DNA from: Aquabacterium sp. | Lineage (GTDB): Bacteria; Pseudomonadota; Gammaproteobacteria; Burkholderiales; Burkholderiaceae_C | Length of the DNA: 6,902 bases | Direction of reading: 5' to 3' | Assembly (NCBI GenBank): GCA_017989885.1 | Contig: JAGNPA010000097.1 | Span: 1-6,902 of the forward strand | Shown here: positions 1-6,043 of the stretch, piece after piece | How positions within the stretch are numbered: position 1 is the first letter of the stretch | Layout of the letters: every line of letters starts with the position of its first letter | Made by a program: the position numbers and the translations under genes | Notes under the pieces: model-generated | Seen by the model: only the letters and a program-made list of their open reading frames with translations | The model's database searches: none | Told to the model about the DNA's origin: nothing

Positions 1-211
1 GCGGCGCAAACGGCCAGAAAAGGGTGGAGAACAATGCGCAGGCCCGAGCAAAACGGCGGGAATTGCACTATCTGAAAGATGTGGGCCGTGTAGCACTCAC
101 AAATCCGAGTTGTTCAGGGCATCCCTAGGGGAAAACCATGGAGAAATGTTGTCAACAGCGTCCTATACTCGCAAAGAATCGAAAGCAAACGAACAGAAAC
201 GAGGAATTTTC
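1..211. other. Leader region upstream of the transporter operon
   Basis: No gene is supported here. A TTG codon at 110 is in frame with the first gene, but the 34 residues it would add are polar, would bury the signal peptide and have no ribosome binding site. Visible short signals are a TATACT box at 164-169, which resembles a sigma-70 -10 element but has no good -35 hexamer 16-18 bases upstream; a perfect 8-base palindrome CCCTAGGG at 123-130; and a small dyad ATCT-GAA-AGAT at 70-80. The operon promoter and any regulator site probably lie here, with 164-169 the best -10 candidate. That is inference: a weak -35 would fit activator control, but the match could be chance. Confidence 0.4.
201..206 (+). 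promoter_or_regulatory. Ribosome binding site fixing the start of the binding-protein gene
   Basis: The purine-rich GAGGAA lies five bases before the ATG at 212. It supports that ATG over the upstream in-frame TTG at 110, in agreement with the signal peptide that begins exactly at this methionine. Confidence 0.75.
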
Positions 212-1288
212 ATGCGCAAACTGAGTTTAGCCAGCGTCCGTTTTTCCGTCGCCACCGTGGCTGCCCTGTGCCTGTCGGCTACGGCACTCGCGGAGGATGT
301 TGTGTTGCTGCCCAACGGACTGATGTCGCCCACTTCCAAGGAGCAGACCAAGCCGAACCAGTTCAAGAAGGCGCCACCGTGGCGTATAGGCGTGTCCTTC
401 GGCGGCGTGGGTAACACCTGGATCGTTCAGATGATCCAGGAGATGAAACACGAGGCCTCGCTGCACAAAGAGGTGGGTGAGTTCATTTTCGTCGAGGCCA
501 ACTGGCAGGCCGCCAAGCAGGTGGCTGATGTCGAGGATCTGCTGACGAAGAAAGTTGACGTGCTGATCCTTGGCCCGATCTCGGCTGGCATCGGTGCGCC
601 ATTGTCCGAGAAGGCCGTTAAGGCCGGCATCCCGGTGGTGGTCTTCGGCGCCTTCGGCAAGGCCATGCAGTCCACTGTCGAGGTCGGCGCCGGCGGCGAG
701 GTCTTCGGCAAGCAGGGCGGCGACTTTCTGCGCAAGGAACTCAAAGGCAAGGGCAGCATCTGGGCCTTCCGCGGCATCGCCGGTTCGGACGAAGAAACGC
801 TGCGCTACGACGGTTTCCGCAAGTCACTGGTCGGTTCGGACATCAAGGTCACGCAAGAGGTTTTCGGCGATTGGGGTTATGCCAAAGCCAAGCAACTGTG
901 CGAGAACTTGGTGCTCTCGGGCAATGCGGTCGACGGCATCTGGTTTTCCGGCGCCGAGATGACGCGCGCCTGTCTCGACGTGTTCAAGGAAACTGGCAAG
1001 CCGCTGGTGCCTATGACGGGCGAGGGCAACAATGGCTTCATGCGCGCGTGGAAGGCGACCGGTGTGAAGAGCGTTGCGCCGTTGTTCACGCCTGGGCTGG
1101 GTGCTGCCACGGTCAAGGCCGCAGTGTCTCTGCTCGAAGGCAAGCAACTGTACAAGTCTTATTTTTCGTCACCACCACCGGTGCTTCAGAACGACCTGGA
1201 CAAGTACTTCCGGCCCGACCTGAGCGACGCGTACTGGTTCCCGTCGACGCTGCCAGAAGCGGCGCTGAAGCAGACGTTCAAGCGCTGA
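212..1288 (+). CDS. Periplasmic substrate-binding protein of a sugar-type (CUT2) ABC importer
   Basis: This 358-residue protein should capture the solute in the periplasm and deliver it to the permeases encoded downstream. Residues 1-27 form a classical Sec signal peptide: basic start MRKLS, hydrophobic core around 11-22 and an ATALA/E cleavage site, with no lipobox cysteine. A polar linker of about 30 residues (28-57) precedes the Peripla_BP_4/RbsB-type fold, which starts at WRIGVSFGGVGNTW (57-70). The pattern QVADVEDLLTKKVDVLILGPIS (103-124) is typical of this family, as is GIPVVVFGAF (139-148) on the other side of the cleft. The ATG at 212 was chosen from the signal peptide and the GAGGAA upstream. 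The gene heads a run of transporter genes, with the ATPase 13 bases later. The family is known for ribose, xylose, galactose and other polar solutes such as polyols, but the ligand here cannot be deduced. The long mature N-terminal linker is slightly unusual. Confidence 0.92.
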   Translation: MRKLSLASVRFSVATVAALCLSATALAEDVVLLPNGLMSPTSKEQTKPNQFKKAPPWRIGVSFGGVGNTWIVQMIQEMKHEASLHKEVGEFIFVEANWQAAKQVADVEDLLTKKVDVLILGPISAGIGAPLSEKAVKAGIPVVVFGAFGKAMQSTVEVGAGGEVFGKQGGDFLRKELKGKGSIWAFRGIAGSDEETLRYDGFRKSLVGSDIKVTQEVFGDWGYAKAKQLCENLVLSGNAVDGIWFSGAEMTRACLDVFKETGKPLVPMTGEGNNGFMRAWKATGVKSVAPLFTPGLGAATVKAAVSLLEGKQLYKSYFSSPPPVLQNDLDKYFRPDLSDAYWFPSTLPEAALKQTFKR

Positions 1289-1301
1289 TCGCGGCAGGCC
1301 C

Positions 1302-2873
1302 ATGTATGACGCTGCGCCAACGTCGGCCGCTGCCGACGCAGCCGGGCCGCGCCCGGACCCGATCGTGGTCCGAGGCATCAGCAAGCGCTTTGGTTCGACC
1401 GCGGCGCTGTCGGGTGTCAGCCTCAACGGCCGCGCCGGCTCCATCCACGCCATCACTGGCGAAAACGGCGCGGGCAAGTCCACGCTGATGAAGCTGCTGG
1501 CCGGCGTGCACCAGCCCGACGCTGGCCAGATTGTCGTGAACGGCCGGCCGACCGTCCTGAACGGCCCGATGGACGCACGCCACGCGGGCATCTCCACGGT
1601 CTTCCAGGAGCTGACGGTGTTGCCCAACCTGACGGTCGGTGAGAACCTGATGCTCGGCCGCGAGCCGCGGCGTTTCGGCCTGCTTGACCGGTCGCGCATG
1701 ATGGCCGAATCGAGCGCCGTGCTGAAGCGCATTGGCATCGAACTGGACCCGCGGCGTGCCTGTGACACCTTGAGCGTGGGCGAACAGCAACTGGTCGAGA
1801 TCGCCAAGGGTGTCTCGGCTGATGCCAACGTGTTCATCTTCGACGAGCCGACAGCGGCACTGAATCGCAAAGAGGTCGACAAGCTCGAAGCGCTGCTGCA
1901 CGAGCTAAAGGCGCAACACAAGCTGGTCTTCTATATCAGCCACCGCTTGGACGAGATCTTCCGGCTGTGCGACACCGTCACCGTGCTCAAGGACGGTTGC
2001 TGGGTCGCCACCAAGCCTGCGAGCGCACTCGATACCGAGCAGCTGATCACGTTGATGGTGGGGCGACCGCTGCAGGCGCTGTTCCCACCGCGACGCCCTG
2101 AGGCTGGTGGCGGCATCGCCTTCGACGTGCGCAGCCTGACGCCCACTCGCGCCGGGCCGCCACTGAGTTTCAAGCTGAGCCGCGGCGAGATCGTCGGGCT
2201 TGGCGGCCTTGAGGGCCAGGGTCAGCGCGAGATTGTGCGTTCCCTGGCCGGTGTGCTGCGGCCGCACGCCAGCGATGTATGGAAGACCGATGCGGGCGGT
2301 ACGCAACAGCGCTTCGATCCAGCGGCGGGCGTGGTGAAAGCGGTGGCGCAAGGTGTCGGGCTGATCCCCGAGGACCGCAAGCTCGAGGGTCTGTACCTTG
2401 ATTTGCCGATCGCCGACAACATCGGTCTCGGTCGCCTACGTGGTCTGGGGTTGTGGCGCAAGGCGCCGCGCGACTGGGCGGCGATCGAGCGCTCGGCCGA
2501 GCGCATGCAGCTGCATGCGCGTGACCTGAAGCAGGAGGTGGGCGCGCTCTCCGGGGGTAATCAGCAGAAGGTCATGCTCGGGCGCTGGCTTGCCGCGGGC
2601 GTGGACACGCTGCTCGTGGAGCAGCCCACCCGCGGCGTCGACGTTGGCGCCAAGGCCGAAATTTATGCGCTGCTGCGCGAATTCGTCGACAACGGCGGCA
2701 CGGTTCTGGCGGTGTCCAGCGATTTGCCGGAGCTCATCGGCCTGTGTGACCGCATCCTGATGGTGCGCGGCGGGGCGATCGTCGGCAATGTGCCGGGCTC
2801 CACGGCCACCGAGGAAAGCCTGCTCGCATTGGTACTGGCCGACGCGCCGTCGGCCCCGGCGGTGGCGGCATGA
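1302..2873 (+). CDS. Sugar-type ABC transporter ATP-binding protein (double NBD, RbsA-like)
   Basis: This 523-residue protein powers the importer and sits on the cytoplasmic face of the permeases; its size is normal for the roughly 500-residue RbsA/XylG/MglA class. The first domain (about 20-250) is intact: Walker A GENGAGKST at 53-61, Q-loop FQEL at 101-104, signature LSVGE at 157-161, Walker B VFIFDEP at 177-183 and switch histidine 214 in ISHR. The second domain (about 272-505) has the degenerate P-loop usual for this family (GLGGLEGQGQRE, 299-310), a canonical LSGGNQQ signature at 416-422, and an altered Walker B LLVEQPTRGVD (437-447), where the usual Asp-Glu pair reads Glu-Gln. The switch histidine is replaced in VSSDL (471-475). 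One site is therefore probably catalytic and the other degenerate, which is common in this family. The ATG at 1302 is preceded by a weak GGCAGG. The stop codon overlaps the ATG of the next gene, implying coupled translation. The last 13 residues are an Ala/Pro-rich tail. Confidence 0.95.
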   Translation: MYDAAPTSAAADAAGPRPDPIVVRGISKRFGSTAALSGVSLNGRAGSIHAITGENGAGKSTLMKLLAGVHQPDAGQIVVNGRPTVLNGPMDARHAGISTVFQELTVLPNLTVGENLMLGREPRRFGLLDRSRMMAESSAVLKRIGIELDPRRACDTLSVGEQQLVEIAKGVSADANVFIFDEPTAALNRKEVDKLEALLHELKAQHKLVFYISHRLDEIFRLCDTVTVLKDGCWVATKPASALDTEQLITLMVGRPLQALFPPRRPEAGGGIAFDVRSLTPTRAGPPLSFKLSRGEIVGLGGLEGQGQREIVRSLAGVLRPHASDVWKTDAGGTQQRFDPAAGVVKAVAQGVGLIPEDRKLEGLYLDLPIADNIGLGRLRGLGLWRKAPRDWAAIERSAERMQLHARDLKQEVGALSGGNQQKVMLGRWLAAGVDTLLVEQPTRGVDVGAKAEIYALLREFVDNGGTVLAVSSDLPELIGLCDRILMVRGGAIVGNVPGSTATEESLLALVLADAPSAPAVAA

Positions 2874-3787
2874 AATCCACGCGCTCGGGTATCACCCGCT
2901 ACACCGTCGGCCTGCCGTTGGTGCTCTTCGCTGTGTTGGCGGTGGCCGTGCCGAACTTTCTCGATGGGCAGAACCTGGCCAATATCAGTGCACAGATCAC
3001 TGCGTTGCTGATCGTCACGCTGGGCCAGATGGTGGTGGCGCTGATCGCCGGCATCGACTTGTCGGTGGGTGCGGTGGTCAGCCTGGCGGCCTGCATCGTC
3101 GCTACGCAGCCCGATCCGCTGGTGGGAACGCTGCTGGCACTGGCGCTGGGTCTGGCAGTGGGCCTGGTCAACGGACTCGGTGTGGCGCTGGCCGGCATCC
3201 ATCCGCTGGTGATGACACTGAGCAGCATGACCTTCCTGCAAGGCGTGGCTTACCTGATCCTGCCGATTCCCGGCGGCAACGTGGCACCCATCCTGGGCGA
3301 ACTGGCCAACGGCAGCCTGTGGACACTGCCGAATCCATTGCTGTGGTGCGCGTTGTTCGCCGCACTGGTGGCGTTGCTGCTGCATCGCTCGCGGCTGGGA
3401 CTGCACATCTTCGCCGTCGGTGCGAACCCGCACAGTGCCAAGCTGAACGGGGTACGCGCCTGGGGCGTGGTGGTAGCGGCGTATGTGGTGTGCAGCCTGC
3501 TCGCGGTGGTGGCGGGCATCTACCTGGCGGCGCGCGTGTCCTCGGGCGACCCGACGATGGGAGCGTCCTTCAGCCTGGAGTCGATCACTGCCGTGGCGCT
3601 GGGCGGCGTGCAACTCACCGGGGGTGTCGGCAGCATCGTCGGCGTGGTCACCGGTGCCGTGAGCCTGGGGCTGATCACCAACGGAATCAATCTGTTCGGG
3701 CTCTCGCCCTTTCTGCGCGGCACGGTCACAGGCGCACTGCTGCTGACCGCCGTTTGCCTTCAACGACGCAAGGCGGTGGGCCTGTGA
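2870..3787 (+). CDS. ABC transporter permease 1 (BPD_transp_2, RbsC-like)
   Basis: This 305-residue, strongly hydrophobic inner-membrane protein forms half of the translocation channel. About eight to ten hydrophobic segments are visible, for example near residues 14-30, 42-60, 86-108, 155-172, 200-220 and 254-272. Family landmarks are GIDLSVG at 61-67, the cytoplasmic coupling segment VGANPHSAKLNGV at 183-195 that contacts the ATPase, and SITAVALGGVQLTGG at 238-252. All three are typical of RbsC/XylH/AraH permeases. The ATG at 2870 overlaps the ATPase stop codon as ATGA, so translation is probably coupled. Length is close to the family norm of about 300-340 residues. It is clearly different from the permease encoded next, so the channel is probably a heterodimer. 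The substrate is not predictable. Confidence 0.93.
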   Translation: MKSTRSGITRYTVGLPLVLFAVLAVAVPNFLDGQNLANISAQITALLIVTLGQMVVALIAGIDLSVGAVVSLAACIVATQPDPLVGTLLALALGLAVGLVNGLGVALAGIHPLVMTLSSMTFLQGVAYLILPIPGGNVAPILGELANGSLWTLPNPLLWCALFAALVALLLHRSRLGLHIFAVGANPHSAKLNGVRAWGVVVAAYVVCSLLAVVAGIYLAARVSSGDPTMGASFSLESITAVALGGVQLTGGVGSIVGVVTGAVSLGLITNGINLFGLSPFLRGTVTGALLLTAVCLQRRKAVGL

Positions 3788-4761
3788 CAACGACTTCAAT
3801 GCATCTCGCGCCGCCGGGCCGCACGCGCCAGTGGGCGCTGCGCGTGCTGCGCCTGCCACCGGCTTATGTCGCCACACTGGCGCTGCTGTTGCTGGCCGCC
3901 TGGTTGCGTCCGCAACTGCTGTCCCTGCCGCTGTTGTTGCTGATCCTGCGCCAGGCCGCGCCGCTGGGCCTCGCGGTGATGGGGCAATCGCTGGTGATGC
4001 GCGCACGTTCGATCGACCTGTCGATCGGCGGCGTTGTCGTCGCCGTGTCCTATATCCTGACCAGCGGCTTCCTGTCGATGTCCACCGGCATGGCTTTGTT
4101 CTTCTGTGTGTTGCTCGGGGTGGCGGTGGGTGCTGTCAATGGTGTGCTCATCGTGCGCGCGCGCGCCTCGTCGATGATCGTCACGCTGGCAATGGCGATG
4201 ATCCTCACCGGCATCGTCATCGCGCTGTCACAGCAGCGTGCGCCTGGTCAGGCGCCAGAGTTGCTGCGCGAGCTGGCGCTGCTACGACTGGGCGGTATTC
4301 CGCTGCCGGTACTGGGTTGGCTGGCCGCACTGGTGCCGGTGGCGCTGTGGTTGCGCTACAGCGTGTACGGCCGCTACCTTGACGCGGTCGGCGCCAACCC
4401 GAAGGCGGCGGCGCTGTCGGGCATCCCGTACCTGCGCGTGATCTTCCTCGCGCATGTGTCCTCGGCGCTTATCTCGGTCGGCTGTGGCTTCATTCTGGTG
4501 GGATTCGTCGGCGTCGGCAGCACCACGCTGGGCCAGGACCTGGCGCTGAACTCGCTGGCCGCAGTCATTCTGGGTGGTGTGAACTTCGGCAACGGCAGGG
4601 GGGGTATGGCCGGCCCGGCAGTGGCGGCTTTCATGCTGACTTTCCTGTTCAACTTTCTCACCAGCCTGGGGTTGGGGGAACCCGGGCGGCTGATGCTGCA
4701 AGGCGCCATCATCGCAGTGGCTGCATTGGCGTACAGCCTGGGTAAGCGCCAGACTGGCTGA
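3784..4761 (+). CDS. ABC transporter permease 2 (BPD_transp_2, RbsC-like)
   Basis: This is the second membrane subunit, 325 residues from a GTG start. That GTG overlaps the stop of permease 1 as GTGA, mirroring the ATGA junction upstream. An AAGGCGGTGG stretch just upstream could serve as ribosome binding site, whereas the alternative in-frame ATG at 3799 has none. The frame stays open much further upstream, through permease 1, but that translation is Arg/Gly-rich and not membrane-like, so it is only high-GC readthrough. Family motifs are SIDLSIGG at 76-83, the coupling segment YGRYLDAVGANPKAAALSGI at 195-214, and SLAAVILGGVNFGNGRGG at 257-274. Multiple hydrophobic segments run from about residue 28 to 317. 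A run of seven G at 4598-4604 encodes part of Arg-Gly-Gly and is a possible slippage point. The pairing with permease 1 suggests a heteromeric channel; the start codon is the least certain part. Confidence 0.92.
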   Translation: MTTTSMHLAPPGRTRQWALRVLRLPPAYVATLALLLLAAWLRPQLLSLPLLLLILRQAAPLGLAVMGQSLVMRARSIDLSIGGVVVAVSYILTSGFLSMSTGMALFFCVLLGVAVGAVNGVLIVRARASSMIVTLAMAMILTGIVIALSQQRAPGQAPELLRELALLRLGGIPLPVLGWLAALVPVALWLRYSVYGRYLDAVGANPKAAALSGIPYLRVIFLAHVSSALISVGCGFILVGFVGVGSTTLGQDLALNSLAAVILGGVNFGNGRGGMAGPAVAAFMLTFLFNFLTSLGLGEPGRLMLQGAIIAVAALAYSLGKRQTG

Positions 4762-4791
4762 TGCGCTGCGATTACCACTGACCCTCTATTC

Positions 4792-4797
4792 AAGGAA
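4792..4797 (+). promoter_or_regulatory. Ribosome binding site for the GTG-started hydrolase gene
   Basis: AAGGAA lies six bases before the GTG at 4804. It supports this unusual start and a protein beginning MSEETILQ. It also shows that the hydrolase is translated independently of permease 2, which ends 42 bases upstream. Confidence 0.65.
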
Positions 4798-4803
4798 CAC
4801 ACC

Positions 4804-5562
4804 GTGAGCGAAGAAACCATCCTGCAAGGCGCCGAGCCCTTCTTTTTCAAAGGCAACCATATCGGTGTGCTTGTCTGCCACGGCTTCACCGGAACGACGC
4901 AAAGCATGCGTTACCTGGGCGAACAGCTGCACGGCGCCGGCTTCACGGTGATCGGACCGCGGCTCAAGGGCCACGGCATATCGCCGGCGGCGATGGCCAA
5001 GACCACGGCGCAAGACTGGATCGACTCGGTCGATGAGGCGCTGGTCGAGCTGCGCAAGAGCTGCACGCACATCTTCATAACCGGTTTGTCGATGGGCGGC
5101 ACGCTGACGCTGTACATGGCAGCGAAACATGCAGACGTGATCAAGGGTGCTGTTCCGATCAACGGCGTGGTGCACATGAACAATCCCGATATGGCCGGTG
5201 CTGCTTTCGACCGCGCAATGCCGACTACCTTGCCTGGCATAGGCTCGGACGTGAAGGCCCCGAACGTCAAGGAGTTGGCCTATACCGAAGTGCCGGTTTC
5301 GGCCTTCCAGCAGGTGTATGCGCTGGCGGCCGTCACAAGAGACCTGCTGGGGAAGATTCAATGCCCGGTGCTCGTGATGCAGTCGCGCGAAGACCATGTG
5401 GTCAAGCCGGCGAACGGACCGCTGATTGTCGAGAATGTGGGCTCGCAGAACACCGAACTGCTGTGGCTCGAAGACTCGTACCACGTGGCCACTCTGGACA
5501 ACGACAAGCAGTTGATCGCGCAGCGGGCGATCGCCTTCATCCAACAACATGCTGCGTCCTAA
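4804..5562 (+). CDS. Alpha/beta hydrolase, Est30-type carboxylesterase or monoacylglycerol-lipase-like
   Basis: This 252-residue soluble enzyme probably cleaves a carboxylic ester in the cytoplasm, since there is no signal peptide or membrane segment. The fold is read from VLVCHGFTGT at 22-31 (the HGFTG oxyanion-hole loop), GPRLKGHG at 51-58, the nucleophile elbow GLSMGG at 94-99 with catalytic Ser96, the acid loop VLVMQSREDHVV at 189-200 with Asp197, and SYHVATLD at 225-232 with His227. This motif order and the roughly 250-residue length match the compact Est30/carboxylesterase and thermostable monoacylglycerol-lipase group. A cap insertion falls around residues 120-175. The GTG start is supported by AAGGAA upstream. 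It follows the importer by 42 bases on the same strand with no terminator-like hairpin between, so it is probably the last operon gene and may act on the imported compound; this functional link is inference. A general housekeeping esterase or an amide/lactone hydrolase remains possible. Confidence 0.88.
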   Translation: MSEETILQGAEPFFFKGNHIGVLVCHGFTGTTQSMRYLGEQLHGAGFTVIGPRLKGHGISPAAMAKTTAQDWIDSVDEALVELRKSCTHIFITGLSMGGTLTLYMAAKHADVIKGAVPINGVVHMNNPDMAGAAFDRAMPTTLPGIGSDVKAPNVKELAYTEVPVSAFQQVYALAAVTRDLLGKIQCPVLVMQSREDHVVKPANGPLIVENVGSQNTELLWLEDSYHVATLDNDKQLIAQRAIAFIQQHAAS

Positions 5563-5977
5563 GGTCGATGAGTCCATTGCCAGGTCAGGCTGCTCCCAGC
5601 GGCAGGCGATCTCGCGCTCGATGCTCAGCCGCTAGCCAACCGTTGATGCCCACTCGTTCGACGGTGGCTGCAGGGCCTGAGGCGACAGCTCGCAGGTGCA
5701 CTTCTCACCAAGCAAGCGCCATGGCCCGCGAGAATCGCTTCATCCCGGATCACCGCTCCTGGACACGGGCCGTGAGACCGCGGCGCGCTTACTGCTGACA
5801 GCAATCGCGGTGAAGTATCCATCCGATCTGGGCATCAGAAAGACCGGTTTGGGTGGGCAGCAGTCCCGCAGAGGCACCGACTTTCTTACGCACGGTCGGG
5901 AAGCGGGGACTGATGCCACCCCACTGCCTCAAACTTTGCGCTCTCGCCGCAACAGCCATTCCAAGCAAGACTGTTAA
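5563..5977. other. Intergenic stretch with no recognisable gene
   Basis: About 415 bases separate the hydrolase from the presumed IS left end. Several short open frames exist on both strands, for example 5696-5977 on + and 5789-5983 on -. None has a recognisable domain, a convincing ribosome binding site or the codon pattern of the neighbouring genes. A reverse-strand open stretch at 5588-5704 reads more protein-like (it includes ATVERVGINGWLAAE), but it is only 39 codons between stops and could be a gene remnant. No strong Rho-independent terminator follows the hydrolase. The notable structure is the inverted repeat at 5851-5921, listed separately. A weaker dyad pairs 5634-5643 with 5661-5669 (AGCCAACCGT against ACGGTGGCT, one bulge). 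Confidence 0.6.
5851..5921. repeat. Long imperfect inverted repeat (hairpin-forming)
   Basis: The left arm GGGTGGGCAGCAGTCCCGC (5851-5869) pairs with the right arm GCGGGGACTGATGCCACCC (5903-5921), with one internal mismatch and one unpaired base on each side. Inside the 33-base spacer a second stem, CCGAC (5877-5881) with GTCGG (5895-5899), stacks under the first. The result is a branched or extended hairpin of about 71 bases. There is no T-tract after it, so it is not a standard intrinsic terminator. It could be a remnant of a small mobile element, a bidirectional transcription barrier or a structured RNA. No function can be assigned. Confidence 0.6.
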
Positions 5978-5978
5978 G

Positions 5979-6017
5979 GACATCCTGCAAAACCTCCCCC
6001 CGTGTTTGCTGGATGTC
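5979..6017. repeat. Hairpin at the presumed left end of the insertion sequence
   Basis: GACATCCTGCAAA (5979-5991) is complementary to TTTGCTGGATGTC (6005-6017) at 12 of 13 positions, the exception being a T-T mismatch, around a 13-base C-rich loop. It lies between the proposed IS tip and the transposase start. Such structures near IS ends can stop outside transcription from reading into the transposase, but there is no direct evidence of that here. The left arm may double as the terminal inverted repeat. Confidence 0.6.
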
Positions 6018-6043
6018 AGCAGGCAGTGGCATCCTTACAGGCT

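Noticed and set aside
63..91. TTGCAC at 63-68 as a -35 element
   Set aside because: The -35 match is fair, but no acceptable -10 hexamer occurs 16-18 bases downstream.
110..211. N-terminal extension of the binding protein from a TTG at 110
   Set aside because: It adds 34 polar residues ahead of a perfect signal peptide, and the good ribosome binding site belongs to the ATG at 212.
1169..1921. Overlapping minus-strand open frames of 250 and 207 codons opposite the ATPase
   Set aside because: They have no recognisable motif and overlap the Walker A and Walker B coding sequence of a clearly real gene.
2788..3783. Upstream in-frame extension of permease 2, which would make a 657-residue protein
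   Set aside because: The extension overlaps the end of the ATPase and all of permease 1 and encodes an Arg/Gly-rich non-membrane sequence. The GTGA overlap at 3784 gives a normal-length permease.
2663..4006. A 447-codon open frame on the minus strand opposite the ATPase end and permease 1
   Set aside because: Its translation is rich in Gln, His, Arg and Ala with no domain or membrane pattern. It lies opposite strongly supported transporter genes and is what high third-position GC produces on the opposite strand.
4786..5577. A 263-codon minus-strand frame opposite the hydrolase
   Set aside because: The plus strand encodes an apparently complete alpha/beta hydrolase with all catalytic motifs. 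The minus translation is His/Arg/Gln-rich with no family pattern.
5851..5921. Interpreting the inverted repeat as a tRNA gene or a CRISPR repeat
   Set aside because: There is no cloverleaf with T-loop GTTCRA and acceptor stem, and no direct repeats with regular spacers are present.
5789..5983. A 64-codon minus-strand frame next to the insertion sequence
   Set aside because: No domain was recognised and no ribosome binding site is evident. It covers both arms of the inverted repeat and its start codon falls inside the proposed IS end.
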